Part shown: positions 1-9,416 of the stretch, piece after piece
Numbering within the stretch: the stretch's first letter is position 1
Layout of the letters: each line of letters opens with the position of its first letter
Source: Alloprevotella tannerae ATCC 51259
GTDB lineage: Bacteria > Bacteroidota > Bacteroidia > Bacteroidales > Bacteroidaceae
Length of the DNA: 64,000 nucleotides
Direction: 5' to 3'
Assembly (NCBI RefSeq): GCF_000159995.1
Contig: NZ_GG700642.1
Span: forward strand, 801,159 to 865,158
Made by a program: the position numbers and the translations under genes
The notes under the pieces: generated by a model
Told to the model about the DNA's origin: nothing
The model's database searches: none
What the model saw: only the letters and a program-made list of their open reading frames with translations

Positions 1-80
1 TAGCCGAAAATGCGATGAAACCGCCGTTTTTTTTGAATAATTTTATTTTTGTATTGATGCATTTTCGCGTGTTTTTGAGA
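1..80 (+). repeat. Tail of an HU-associated repeat module
   Basis: These bases closely match 62081-62156, which lies between the 22-bp array and the structured repeat downstream of the third HU-related gene; 31080-31164 is a more distant version. The match implies that another HU-related gene and 22-bp array lie just before base 1 of this window. No coding function is seen. Confidence 0.75.
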
Positions 81-179
81 GACCAACCCTATGGGGTTGT
101 CATTTTTATTGCTTGCTGATGCAGGGTTGACGCAAAGCGTCAACCCTGCCCTGCCAAAAGACTAACCCCGATGGGGTTA
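81..179 (+). repeat. Dispersed three-hairpin repeat, forward copy
   Basis: This is the reference copy of an element found at least 22 times in the window. It holds three hairpins. The left one is AACCC-TATG-GGGTT. The centre is a long stem built on GTTGACGC and GCGTCAAC inside CAGGG and CCCTG. The right one is AACCCC-GAT-GGGGTT. Left and centre are joined by about 25 variable bases, centre and right by CCTGCCAAAAGACT. Reverse copies carry the same order on the other strand. Stem bases vary between copies in a compensatory way, for example AACCC/GGGTT against AAGCC/GGCTT, so folding rather than sequence appears to be kept. It is probably a REP-like sequence mobilised by the tyrosine transposase at 38722. 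Confidence 0.85.
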
Positions 180-535
180 GTGGCGGAGTAAATTGGGCGA
201 AAGTTGCGTAAAGTTGGACGAGCTATTGACATTTTTATAGTAGAGAGCGTAGAATGAGGGTTATTGGTGAGTGAAAGTGTGCGGAGGTTATGTGATTTCA
301 AGCGGGAGGTTAGTCCGTTCATTGGTACGGCCGGTGACGATGAGGGGATGGGTGGGTGAAGTTGTATGGTGTTTTGTGGATTTATTCGATGAAATCGGGG
401 ATTTTTGAGATGTTTCTTGGGTGGAGATGCGGTTATTGGCGGGCGAGATTATGCGATATTATTGTGATTTTAGGCGGAGAATCTGCCATATTTCGGAGCG
501 AGTTTATATGGGCGTGCGGGAAAAAACATGCAAAT
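180..535. repeat. Spacer of a composite repeat (long form)
   Basis: This sequence lies between a forward copy and the remnant of a reverse copy. Its first half is nearly identical to 39649-39780, 40244-40370 and 40671-40790, so it is part of the mobile or duplicating unit. Small open frames here read through repeat sequence and are not credible genes. Confidence 0.6.
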
Positions 536-560
536 AAGCCCTTAGGCTTGGCCTTTTGAC
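536..560 (-). repeat. Truncated reverse copy of the structured repeat
   Basis: Only the terminal hairpin AAGCC-CTTA-GGCTT and the adjacent GGCCTTTTG remain; the central stem and far hairpin are lost. From here to 1016 there are about 450 bases with no gene and no clear structure. Confidence 0.65.
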
Positions 561-1016
561 ACCCCCTCTATCAACATCCGCCTATCTATACTTCGCAGGC
601 AAAGCTCAGATCAGCTTTTCAGCCTTTTCCTGCGTATTGAGATAAGCTATGTCTGTCTTTATCCTAAGACAGCTTCAACAAAACCTAAAAAGAGGCTTGT
701 TGGCAAAGAACTTTGTGCTAAGACACAATTCTTGAAATGCTGTCCCTCTCGGTCTAAAACGAAGGTCGAAAGGGGAGGTATGCACTACTGACAACTGAAT
801 GCAAAGCCTTGCTTAAACCGTATGGGGCTATCAATAAGTTCGGCCACAGATTCATCAAAGTAACGGAAATCAAGTAGCAAGGCGAAAATATCAAGTCGTC
901 GGCCATCATAGTTTGGAAATATGTTTTAATTTTGCGGCTCATGTCGACGCCACTCAGCCTATAGGCGAAACGTAGACAAATAGATAGTCACAGCGATAGA
1001 AGCCTTATCACACTCA

Positions 1017-2714
1017 ATGCAAGAATTTGAAATCATAGCCAAAACCTTCCAAGGATTAGAAGAAGTCTTGGCGCAAGAAATCACCGAATTAGGTGCTAAA
1101 AACATCAAAACCGGCCGACGTATGGTCTCCTTTACGGGCGATCAAGAAATGCTTTATCGCGCCAATTTCTGCTTACGAACGGCCGTAAGGGTGCTCAAGC
1201 CTCTTAAACACTTTAAGGCTGAAGACGCTGATCAGGTCTATGAAGCTGTGAAGACCATCGCTTGGGACGAATACCTTGATCTGCAGACTACTTTTGCGGT
1301 AGATGCTGTCGTTTATTCGCAAGAATTTAGGCATTCTAAATTTGTCGCCTACAAGACAAAAGACGCCATCGTCGACTATTTCCGCGAAAAAGAGGGCAAG
1401 CGCCCCAATATCAGCATTGCCAACCCCGATCTTAAGCTCAATATTCATATTGCCGACAACGATTGCACCTTATCGCTTGACGCCTCAGGCGAAAGTCTGC
1501 ACCTGCGCGGCTATCGCACAGCATCGTGTGAGGCGCCGATCAATGAAGTTTTGGCAGCAGGCTTGATAAAGTTGTCAGGATGGAACTTCGACACTGACTT
1601 TATCGACCCCTTCTGCGGATCAGGCACAATATTGATTGAAGCCGCATTGATGGCGCGCAATATCTATCCGGGCATTTTCCGCAAATCGTTTGGCTTTGAA
1701 AAGTGGAAAGACTTTGATCGCGAATTGCTCGATAAAATCTACAACGACGACAGCCAAGAGCGTGAGTTTGCTCATCGCTTTTACGGCTACGACATCAACC
1801 GCCCTACGCTCGACGGTGCATTGGAAAATGCAAAAGCAGCCGGTGTGGCAGACCTCATTACGTTTGAGCAAAAAGATTTTCGCCAATTTGAGAAGCCGGC
1901 AGAGCGCGCCATCATCATCACCAACCCGCCTTACGGCCAACGAATCACGCCGCCCGACTTGCTGGGCTTATATCGCGCCATCGGTGAGCGGTTGAAGCAC
2001 GAATTTGGCGGCGGAGATGCTTGGATTATCAGTTCGAAAGAGGAACTTTTCGACACAATCGGTTTGCGACCGAGCGTAAAGATACAGGTCAATAACGGAC
2101 CTATCGATTGCGAATTTAGAAAGTATCAACTCTTCGAAGGGCGTCTTGATGACTTCCGCGCCGGCGGCGGAAAGGTAAAGACAGAAGAGGAGCGTAGCTA
2201 TATGACGGAGAAGCGCCGCCCGAAACAGCATCGCGAGGATTTCAAAGCGCGCATTTCAGAAGAAGAGGATGAGGATTGGAGTCCGGAATATGCGCTGCTC
2301 CGCAATAAGCACCGAGAGTTTGACCGAATCTATAATAAGCGGGAAAGAAAGTCGCGCGAAGAGTACGAGGCAAAAGGCGAACGCCACACAACGCGGCGAC
2401 CGGAGCGACGTCCGCACAAGCCAAACTTTGATTTTGCCAATAAAGGCGACGATGAGGCTCGAGATACGCGCGAAGTACGCCACTTTGGCCCGCGGCCGGA
2501 AAGCTTGGAGCGCCCTTACCAACGCAGAGAAAGAGAAGGCAATGAGGGCTTCGGCGGCGAACGCCGTACTTTTGGCCCGCGAAGAGAAACAAGGCGCAGC
2601 GACAAATGGGCAGGCAGCAAGCGTTTCGATAGTGATCGTCCGCGCAACAATGCCCGCCGCACAGACAACAATCGGCCCGGCCGGCGCGAAAACCGCCGCG
2701 GCAACAAATCATAA
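1017..2714 (+). CDS. THUMP-domain class I RNA methyltransferase (RlmL N-terminal type)
   Basis: Predicted SAM-dependent methyltransferase acting on RNA, most likely 23S rRNA guanine, as for the N-terminal half of E. coli RlmL. A ferredoxin-like and THUMP region covers about residues 1-165. The methyltransferase fold follows, with the SAM loop DPFCGSGT at 197-204 and the catalytic NPPYG at 303-307. The family usually ends near residue 380-400; here a tail of about 170 residues very rich in Arg, Glu and Lys follows, probably disordered and RNA-binding. The ATG at 1017 fits the usual family N-terminus. The next gene starts 66 bases later on the same strand and may be cotranscribed. The exact target base cannot be read from the sequence. 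Confidence 0.88.
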   Translation: MQEFEIIAKTFQGLEEVLAQEITELGAKNIKTGRRMVSFTGDQEMLYRANFCLRTAVRVLKPLKHFKAEDADQVYEAVKTIAWDEYLDLQTTFAVDAVVYSQEFRHSKFVAYKTKDAIVDYFREKEGKRPNISIANPDLKLNIHIADNDCTLSLDASGESLHLRGYRTASCEAPINEVLAAGLIKLSGWNFDTDFIDPFCGSGTILIEAALMARNIYPGIFRKSFGFEKWKDFDRELLDKIYNDDSQEREFAHRFYGYDINRPTLDGALENAKAAGVADLITFEQKDFRQFEKPAERAIIITNPPYGQRITPPDLLGLYRAIGERLKHEFGGGDAWIISSKEELFDTIGLRPSVKIQVNNGPIDCEFRKYQLFEGRLDDFRAGGGKVKTEEERSYMTEKRRPKQHREDFKARISEEEDEDWSPEYALLRNKHREFDRIYNKRERKSREEYEAKGERHTTRRPERRPHKPNFDFANKGDDEARDTREVRHFGPRPESLERPYQRREREGNEGFGGERRTFGPRRETRRSDKWAGSKRFDSDRPRNNARRTDNNRPGRRENRRGNKS

Positions 2715-2780
2715 CGACGACGTTTATCTACGCAGCTCGAACGAAAGGTTGAGCTGCGAAACTTTACGAAAAACACATTT

Positions 2781-4952
2781 ATGAAACAGATGAATTTGCG
2801 CAGTTCCTTACTAATAGGTCTGCTGCTCTTGACAGGAACCCTTATGGGACAGACAAAGAAAAGCTTTACGCTGGACGACTTAATGTGGGGCGGATCCAAT
2901 TATTGGAATCTTCAGCCCAAGAATCTCTACACTGCGTTTTGGGGCTCTAAGCTTATGCAATTAGAAGTAGAGGCAGTCAAAACCTGTACAGATGAAAAAG
3001 GAAAACGCGTAAAGGCGCAAACCTTATTCACGGCGGCTGATGTGAAAGCGCTCATTACAGACGAGACAAAGGGCCGCGGCCTCAACTTGATGCAAGCTTC
3101 ATTTCCTTATCCGAACAAGACTTTAGCTTTGCTCCATACCAATCGAAGCAATCTGCTCTACGATTGGAAGAAGAAAGCCATCGTTTGGCAGGCAGAACGC
3201 GACAGCGTTAGAGTGAACGAAGAGTTTAACATCCCCTCTCGCAGCGAAGTTTATGCAAAAGACTTTGATCTGTATCTGCGCACGGCCGACAGCAAAGCGC
3301 ATCGCATCACAACTGATGGTTCAAAAGATATCGTCTACGGGCAAGCCGTTCACCGCGATGAGTTTGGCATTAAAAAGGGCGCTTATTTCAGTCCGTCAGG
3401 CCAACTCTTGGCTTATTATCGTATGGATCAAAGTATGGTCGAAGACTATCCGCTCGTCGATATTTTCACGCGCGAAGCCAAACTTGATGCCATCAAGTAT
3501 CCAATGGCCGGTATGACCAGTCATAAAGTGACCGTAGGTGTTTACAATCCCAAGACGGAGCAGACGGTTTGGCTGCAAGCCGGCGACCCGACTGACCGTT
3601 ACTTCACAAACATATCTTGGGCGCCCGATGAGAAGACTATCTATATGATTGAGATGCCCCGCTCGCAGAAGAAAACAGAACTCGTAGCTTACGACGTAGC
3701 AACGGGCCAACGCAAGGGCGTACTCTACACAGAAACGCACGAAAAGTATGTGCATCCTATGCATCCGCTCACTTTCTTGCCTTGGGACAGCAGCAAGTTT
3801 ATTTACCAAAGCGAAAAGGACGGCTACAATCACCTTTATCTCTTCGACACAAAGGGCAACCAACTCAAGCAAATCACGAAGGGCGAGTTTGTCGTACTCG
3901 ATTTAGTAGGATTCAACACAAAGACAAAGAGCGTCATCATTCAATCTAACGAAGCGCATCCGCTACACCATAATTACTATGCCGTAAATATCGACAACGG
4001 CAAGCGCACATTGCTCGACAACGGTAAAGGCACACACCGCGCAATGCTGTCTCCGGACGGAACGATGCTCTTTGATCGCTGGAGCGAGCCCGACGTATTC
4101 CGCAAAATAGCTGTGCGCAATACGGCGACGGCAAACGCTACGCTGCTGCAAACCGATGCTTCACCTTGGCAGGCTTATAATGTGCCGGAAATCTCTTCCG
4201 GTTCTCTCACGGCTGCTGATGGGCACACAAAATTGTTCTATCGCTTGGTTAAGCCGATCAACTTCGATCCTAACAAAAAGTATCCGACCGTCGTTTACGT
4301 CTATGGCGGACCTGGCGTGCGCAATGTCGACGCTTCTTGGAATTATGCTGCACGTTCGTGGGAGATTTATATGGCACAGAAAGGCTATGTCATCTTCGTG
4401 CTCGACAACCGCGGCTCAAGCGAACGCGGATTCGCCTTTGAAACGGCCACTTATCATCGACTCGGACAAGAGGAAATGAAAGACCAGATGCGCGGTGTCG
4501 ATTATCTCAAATCGCTCCCCTATGTAGATGCGAACCGCATCGGTGTGCACGGCTGGAGCTACGGCGGATTTATGACGACGAGTCTGATCACCAATTATCC
4601 CGACGTCTTCAAAGTTGGCGTAGCCGGCGGTCCGGTTATCGACTGGAAGTATTACGAGGTAATGTATGGCGAGCGCTATATGGGCACGCCGCAGGAAAAC
4701 CCTGAGGGTTACGCGCAAAGTTCGCTGCTCAATAAGGCCAAAGACCTGAAAGGACGTCTACAAATCATCATTGGCTATAACGATCCTGTCTGCGTGCCGC
4801 AGCACAGTTTGGCTTTCTTGCGCGCTTGCGAAGACGCCGGTACGCAGCCCGACTTCTTTACCTATCCGGGCCAAGGCCACAATATGATGGGAAAAGATAT
4901 GGTACACCTGCACGAACGCATCACGCGCTACTTTGAAGATTATCTGAAATAA
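2781..4952 (+). CDS. S9 family dipeptidyl peptidase (DPP IV-like), exported
   Basis: Serine peptidase of the prolyl oligopeptidase clan that removes dipeptides from peptide N-termini, typically after Pro or Ala, in the periplasm; this supports peptide feeding in Bacteroidales. Residues 1-24 form a signal peptide ending near MGQ. The middle, about 50-480, is the DPPIV_N beta-propeller. The C-terminal alpha/beta-hydrolase carries GWSYGG with nucleophile Ser593, Asp668 in GYNDPV and His700 in GQGHNM. The length of 723 residues is normal for the S9B group. A second ATG at codon 4 would give nearly the same signal peptide. The exact specificity (DPP IV or another DPP) is inferred only. Confidence 0.9.
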   Translation: MKQMNLRSSLLIGLLLLTGTLMGQTKKSFTLDDLMWGGSNYWNLQPKNLYTAFWGSKLMQLEVEAVKTCTDEKGKRVKAQTLFTAADVKALITDETKGRGLNLMQASFPYPNKTLALLHTNRSNLLYDWKKKAIVWQAERDSVRVNEEFNIPSRSEVYAKDFDLYLRTADSKAHRITTDGSKDIVYGQAVHRDEFGIKKGAYFSPSGQLLAYYRMDQSMVEDYPLVDIFTREAKLDAIKYPMAGMTSHKVTVGVYNPKTEQTVWLQAGDPTDRYFTNISWAPDEKTIYMIEMPRSQKKTELVAYDVATGQRKGVLYTETHEKYVHPMHPLTFLPWDSSKFIYQSEKDGYNHLYLFDTKGNQLKQITKGEFVVLDLVGFNTKTKSVIIQSNEAHPLHHNYYAVNIDNGKRTLLDNGKGTHRAMLSPDGTMLFDRWSEPDVFRKIAVRNTATANATLLQTDASPWQAYNVPEISSGSLTAADGHTKLFYRLVKPINFDPNKKYPTVVYVYGGPGVRNVDASWNYAARSWEIYMAQKGYVIFVLDNRGSSERGFAFETATYHRLGQEEMKDQMRGVDYLKSLPYVDANRIGVHGWSYGGFMTTSLITNYPDVFKVGVAGGPVIDWKYYEVMYGERYMGTPQENPEGYAQSSLLNKAKDLKGRLQIIIGYNDPVCVPQHSLAFLRACEDAGTQPDFFTYPGQGHNMMGKDMVHLHERITRYFEDYLK

Positions 4953-4953
4953 C

Positions 4954-5004
4954 GAGTGAATGGCGAACAATGGGCAAGCGAAGATGCTCCCTTGTTCGCC
5001 ACTC
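4954..5004 (+). terminator. Possible terminator hairpin after the dipeptidyl peptidase
   Basis: GAGTG and GGCGAACAA pair with TTGTTCGCC and ACTC across a loop of about 21 bases; the left arm has a 3-base bulge. No clean T-run follows, so termination may be weak. Confidence 0.4.
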
Positions 5005-5086
5005 ATTATATATAAGGTATCATCTATACAAACTCCGGGCGCCACGCACTTTCACCCAAGCCGTGCACCCATAAAATCATATCACT

Positions 5087-5464
5087 ATGAAGAAAGCTAT
5101 TGCAACAGCAGCTGCACCCGCAGCTATCGGTCCTTACAGTCAGGCTATTGAGGCCAACGGACTTATTTTTGTATCCGGACAACTTCCTATCGTCCCCGAA
5201 AAAGGCGAATTTGCCGAAGGCGGCGTACAAGCACAAACGCGTCAGTCGTTAGAGAATATGAAAGCCATCTTAGCCGAGGCCGGACTCACGATGAACGACG
5301 TCGTAAAGACTACGGTCTTTTTGGCGGATATGGGCGACTTTGGCGCGATGAACGAAGTGTATTCCACGTTCTTTGAAGCTCCCTACCCCGCTCGCTGCGC
5401 TTATGCCGTTAAGACCCTGCCTAAGAACGCTTTGGTAGAAATTGAGTGTATCGCCGCTCGCTAA
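5087..5464 (+). CDS. ridA: RidA family enamine/imine deaminase
   Basis: Small trimeric enzyme that hydrolyses reactive enamine/imine intermediates such as 2-aminoacrylate released by PLP enzymes, in the cytosol. The 125-residue protein covers the whole YjgF/YER057c/UK114 fold. The N-terminal segment has IGPYSQA, followed by FVSGQLP. The C-terminal part has PARCAYAV, with the Arg expected to bind the substrate carboxylate, and ends in VEIECIAAR. Its stop lies 13 bases before the start of the LOG-family gene, so the two are probably cotranscribed. Confidence 0.93.
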   Translation: MKKAIATAAAPAAIGPYSQAIEANGLIFVSGQLPIVPEKGEFAEGGVQAQTRQSLENMKAILAEAGLTMNDVVKTTVFLADMGDFGAMNEVYSTFFEAPYPARCAYAVKTLPKNALVEIECIAAR

Positions 5465-5477
5465 GATTCGTCAAACT

Positions 5478-6020
5478 ATGTTGGAAAAAATCGGCGTATT
5501 TCTTTCCTCCAAACCTCATTTGTCGGCAGCCTGCTTAAAGGCTGCCGATGCTTTAGGCACTTGGATTGGATCGACGGGTCGCACCCTCGTCTATGGCGGC
5601 AACACGTCAGGTTTGATGGGTCATTTGGCCGAAGCCGTCAACCGCTCCGGCGGTCGCATTTTTGGCGTAGTGCCGCAGCGTTTGTTTGATATGGGCTGCG
5701 TCAGTCCTTTGTTGCACGTCACCTTTCCCACAGCCGACCTTGCCGATCGCAAGGCCACGATGATTCAAGAGAGCGATGTCTTCATCGCGCTGCCTGGCGG
5801 ACTTGGTACGCTCGACGAGGTATTCACCGTGCTGGCAGCCGCAACCTTGCAGTTTGAGCATCGCCCCGTCATTCTCTACAACGTAGAGGGCTGTTGGGAT
5901 CTACTGCTCGCACTCTTAGAAGATCTTCACCAGCGCAGATTGATCGACAAGCAGCCGAAAGCCTACTTAAAAGTAGTCGGTTCGATCGAAGAGTTAGAAG
6001 CCGTCATAGCCGACTTGTAG
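5478..6020 (+). CDS. LOG family protein (nucleoside 5'-monophosphate phosphoribohydrolase type)
   Basis: Rossmann-fold protein of the TIGR00730/LOG family; characterised members release the base from cytokinin riboside or AMP monophosphates. The signature PGGLGTLDE is at residues 106-114, and the N-terminal nucleotide loop GGNTSGLMG is present. The length of 180 residues is typical. An in-frame TTG at 5442 would lengthen the protein and overlap ridA, but the ATG at 5478 gives the usual start (MLEKIGVF), so it is preferred. The substrate is not known from sequence. Confidence 0.88.
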   Translation: MLEKIGVFLSSKPHLSAACLKAADALGTWIGSTGRTLVYGGNTSGLMGHLAEAVNRSGGRIFGVVPQRLFDMGCVSPLLHVTFPTADLADRKATMIQESDVFIALPGGLGTLDEVFTVLAAATLQFEHRPVILYNVEGCWDLLLALLEDLHQRRLIDKQPKAYLKVVGSIEELEAVIADL

Positions 6021-6513
6021 TCCACTTATCCCGCCACGAGTCGCATTTTACGATCCTCCTTCGTCGGGTTATTTTGCTACGAAAGCTCATTCCCAAACAC
6101 TTATATCGTCATCCTTAACGAAGGCAGAAATAAAAGAAAAAGCATCTAAGTCTGCATGAGCAGTAAACAAAGCGGGCAAAAGATGCTTTCTTTTTTTCAT
6201 CCATACCTGTCCCAATTTGCTCCCAAGGCTTGGGACTTTATTCCCAAGCGCAGCGGACTTTTGTTCCAAGGCTAGGAATTTTTATCCGCAAGCTTGGAAT
6301 TTTTCGAAGGCTATTGAAAGTTGCAAACAAAACAGATCTTCTAAAATATTCGAGCCTGATTCTTGAGTGATAATGAAAGAAAAATTCAAAAACACTTGCT
6401 TGTACATATTATAGTCTGTATATTCGGGCAATATTATTCCTCGAAGGATTATTCCAAGAAAAGAGCTAAGAATCCTTGAAAAAGAAATCAATTAGCAACT
6501 TATTAAATATCTT
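6021..6513. other. Intergenic region with degenerate 22-bp repeats
   Basis: The stretch has no credible gene. At 6221-6306 four degenerate units of about 22 bp occur, based on TCCCAAGGCTTGGGACTTT; three of them keep a partial inverted repeat around the central CAAG or CTTG. The remainder up to 6513 is AT-rich and is probably the leader of the following two genes. Confidence 0.5.
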
Positions 6514-6720
6514 ATGGAAAGAGGATTTAAACTATTTGTGGTTATTGGGGCAGCCGCATTGACAACTGCGTATTCTGTGAATGAGAGTAAAACCGATAAT
6601 ACTGTTATTATTGGTTCTACGACTCATCCAGATACAACGCGTGGTGGCTGTTATGGAAATTATGGCCATTGTGGCGTAACTATGAATGGAACATATCTAA
6701 TTGAAAAATGGAAAGAATGA
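6514..6720 (+). CDS. Small secreted peptide, unknown function
   Basis: The 68-residue product has a hydrophobic N-terminal segment (about residues 5-20, FKLFVVIGAAALTTA) that could be a signal or membrane sequence, then a polar part and a compact GG-C-YGNYGH-C segment with two Cys, followed by a short tail. It is not a family I recognise. The NVEALA and related Bacteroidales secreted-peptide families have similar size and layout but the motif is absent. Its last 13 bases overlap the next gene, an outer-membrane beta-barrel, which suggests translational coupling and a shared job. The region is more AT-rich than its neighbours, consistent with transfer. Confidence 0.6.
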   Translation: MERGFKLFVVIGAAALTTAYSVNESKTDNTVIIGSTTHPDTTRGGCYGNYGHCGVTMNGTYLIEKWKE

Positions 6721-8993
6721 CATTTTATAAACCTGATCGTAAACCTTCTCTATACTGTAGGAATACAGCCTTGCGAATGGCTTTTTTATTCGTTTCTTTT
6801 CTCTTCTCTTTATTTGCTTTCTCGCAACCAGCTGGAGAATTTAAGGTGAGAATGATTGCTCCCGAAGGATATTCCGTGGGGAAAATCACTGTCAGTATTC
6901 AGATAGATAAAACAAGGCTGAAAGGAAAAACAGATAACACCGGCGTATGTCAGTTTAAGATGCCCATTTATAATGATTCTCTGCGTATCAGATTGCTAAC
7001 CGAGAGCCCTTTTTACGCTCCGATCGACACTTTATTGACCATAAGGGCGGAGAAAGATATTGAACTATCCTTATCTCCTGCTGATCTGCGGGAAGTAAGC
7101 GTCGTGGGTTACAAAAAGATAGTTAAGACTAATGCAGAAAAGCAAGTATTCAATATAGATCTTGGTGGTTTGTTGCAATCAGCCAAAGCAAATTTGGCCC
7201 TAAAGCGAGTGCCGGGAATAATATATACAGACAAAGGCTATCAATTGGCTGGCAACGGTAAAGCTGCCAAGCTCTTGATAGATGGCATCGAGACGACCGA
7301 AACGGAATTAGAGAAAATAATGGCAGGAGATATTGCAAAAGTTGAAGTGAGACGTATCGGCCTGAATGATGAAGCAAGTTCCGGAGAAATCAATGTAATC
7401 CTTAAAAGAAACAGAGCCAATCTTTTGAAAGGAGAAATAGCAGCAGGCACACAGCTATCCAGAGCAGGGTTCAACTTATCACCTTCTGCTACTTATCGTT
7501 CCGGAAAGATTGACCTAATCTTCTGGTCCTCATACACACAGGATCGACAAAAAGGAAAAAATATACTATATAGAGATGAAGAAGAATTCCTCTTCTCGGA
7601 ATATAAAAATCGCTTACAGCAATATAGTGGAGCTTTAAAAACAAATATCCGCCTCTCTCCAAAATGGGAAACAGCTTTGAATTATTCTATTTTTGGGTAT
7701 AAGGCTCCGGCAGATGTCGTTTGGCGTTCAAAAGGCGTGAACCAAACAGCGCAATACAATAAAGAGTCATATTTCAGCCATTTCGTCAACGCTGTAATCG
7801 CACACGATATCAACGCCAACAAACGTTTATTCTTCAAGGCACGCTATTTTAATTATGCGACAAATAATGAAACGGCACATCCTTACACCTTATATAAAGG
7901 TAAAATGAATGAATGGACAGGGGAAATCTTACTGGAAGCCGATAGCATTCGTTTTTTGAGGGATTATCATAATATTGCCATTGGGATAAAAAGCATTTAT
8001 CGAAATACGTTGTTGACCGCCAGCCGCTTACCTTACCGCAGTGATGTACAACAATTATATATGAAAGATCAATTTTCTCTGAATAAGTGGTTTGATGTTT
8101 TTTTACTCTTGCGCGGAGAATGGTATGGCTTTAATTTCCAACGAACCGGCAGTACGAGACGTTTGGCTGTACTACCTACAATTTCAGTAAATTATAACGG
8201 GAAAATAGGTTCGTTTTCCTTTGTGTATAACCGACATATCGAAAGACCAAGTGTAGATTTTTTGAATCCGGAAGTCTTTTATATCAATGAATACGAGAAG
8301 AGTCAGGGAAACGTGCATTTGCGCCCGCAATACGCTGATCGTTATACGCTGAACTACTCCCGGCAAATCGGTAGTGGTTTTTTGACTTCTAATGTCGTGT
8401 ATGAACGTATCGGAGATATGATAGGCGGTGTGTATATGACAGATTATAGTACATCTACTTATGAAAATGCGGGTAAAGGAAGGATACTAAACTTGAACAT
8501 TGGTTATAGTAAACCTCTGTTTAAGCATGCGTTGAACCTTAACTTAAATATTACTGCCGACCATACTGCGTATAAAATTGCGCCAGCCTTTGCCGCAATA
8601 GCTTTAAGTGAGGGCAATGAGGGCTGGGGCTTAACAAGTACGATGAACTTATCTTATATGGCACCAAAACAATGGTTCCTTGAATTGATGTTAATGCACC
8701 GTAATAATGAGAGAACTTTGAACTCGACAGTGCATAACAAGATTCGTTTGGATCTTACTGTAACTAAATCGCTGTGCAATGATCGTTTAGATCTTTCGCT
8801 TTCTTATAATGATATGTTCGGATTGTTTAGAAAACAACGCGTAAGGTATAAGTTGAAAGGCCTTACTCAGATTTCGAAAGTTTACTCCCCTTCCTCTTTT
8901 TTGGGGATCTCGCTGACGTGGCGCTTCGGCAAGGATTTTAAGATTCAAAGTGTGGGGGAGGTAATTAACAATGAAGATATTAGAACTAAATAA
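6708..8993 (+). CDS. Outer-membrane beta-barrel protein, TonB-dependent receptor-like
   Basis: Probable outer-membrane receptor or transporter. A hydrophobic signal segment (about residues 25-40, ending AFSQ) is followed by a carboxypeptidase-regulatory-like domain (about 45-120) and a short plug-like domain (LLIDGIET, VEVRRIGLND, INVILKRN). A long C-terminal beta-barrel of the OMP_b-brl_3 type follows, with alternating aromatic strands. Alternative starts exist at 6717 and 6777; 6777 would start directly in the hydrophobic stretch. It overlaps the small peptide gene by 13 bases. I see no SusD-like partner and no TonB box can be assigned, so the substrate is unknown. Confidence 0.82.
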   Translation: MERMTFYKPDRKPSLYCRNTALRMAFLFVSFLFSLFAFSQPAGEFKVRMIAPEGYSVGKITVSIQIDKTRLKGKTDNTGVCQFKMPIYNDSLRIRLLTESPFYAPIDTLLTIRAEKDIELSLSPADLREVSVVGYKKIVKTNAEKQVFNIDLGGLLQSAKANLALKRVPGIIYTDKGYQLAGNGKAAKLLIDGIETTETELEKIMAGDIAKVEVRRIGLNDEASSGEINVILKRNRANLLKGEIAAGTQLSRAGFNLSPSATYRSGKIDLIFWSSYTQDRQKGKNILYRDEEEFLFSEYKNRLQQYSGALKTNIRLSPKWETALNYSIFGYKAPADVVWRSKGVNQTAQYNKESYFSHFVNAVIAHDINANKRLFFKARYFNYATNNETAHPYTLYKGKMNEWTGEILLEADSIRFLRDYHNIAIGIKSIYRNTLLTASRLPYRSDVQQLYMKDQFSLNKWFDVFLLLRGEWYGFNFQRTGSTRRLAVLPTISVNYNGKIGSFSFVYNRHIERPSVDFLNPEVFYINEYEKSQGNVHLRPQYADRYTLNYSRQIGSGFLTSNVVYERIGDMIGGVYMTDYSTSTYENAGKGRILNLNIGYSKPLFKHALNLNLNITADHTAYKIAPAFAAIALSEGNEGWGLTSTMNLSYMAPKQWFLELMLMHRNNERTLNSTVHNKIRLDLTVTKSLCNDRLDLSLSYNDMFGLFRKQRVRYKLKGLTQISKVYSPSSFLGISLTWRFGKDFKIQSVGEVINNEDIRTK

Positions 8994-9022
8994 AATGAGA
9001 CGTGATTCTAGTTTAAAAAGGA

Positions 9023-9058
9023 AGTAAGATTCCATATTTTCTTATATGAAATCTTACT
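9023..9058 (+). terminator. Hairpin after the beta-barrel gene
   Basis: A 15-bp stem with one mismatch (AGTAAGATTCCATAT with ATATGAAATCTTACT) and a 6-base loop lies 30 bases after the stop. No T-run follows on the plus strand; it may be a terminator or a 3'-end stabiliser. Confidence 0.45.
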
Positions 9059-9382
9059 GAAGCATTGCATTGATCGTATTTCTGAAAATGAGTCAGCGTT
9101 GCCCACAATGCGCAGATTGTTCAAACTTAGTGTGCAACAGTTGAATACTATCCTACGCTTTATCGCCCCACATACTTGCCTTTCGCCACGATTTACGAGT
9201 AGTCGTTGCGCGCTAAAGGACATCGAAGTAGCGCACTTCAATAAGAACGACGCCTTTTCACATCTTTCGACTTTTATTATATCGAATGCTTTTATTACCC
9301 CTACTTCGACAACAAAAGCAAAAGCTAAATGTCTCTTTTCACATTTTACAACCTATTGTTAGTCTCTAAGAAAATTATTTAT

Positions 9383-9390
9383 TACTTTTG
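9383..9390 (+). promoter_or_regulatory. Putative -7 box of murG
   Basis: TACTTTTG fits the Bacteroidetes -7 consensus TAnnTTTG, 26 bases before the murG ATG. The nearest TTG upstream is 24 bases away, rather far for the -33 element. Confidence 0.4.
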
Positions 9391-9416
9391 CCTTGATTGT
9401 ATGCACATATAAAAAG

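Larger units (their letters stand above)
9001..9416. other. Intergenic region before murG
   Basis: It holds a strong hairpin (9023-9058) and a promoter-like element (9383-9390). No gene is seen. It marks the boundary between the AT-rich insertion and the division cluster. Confidence 0.5.
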
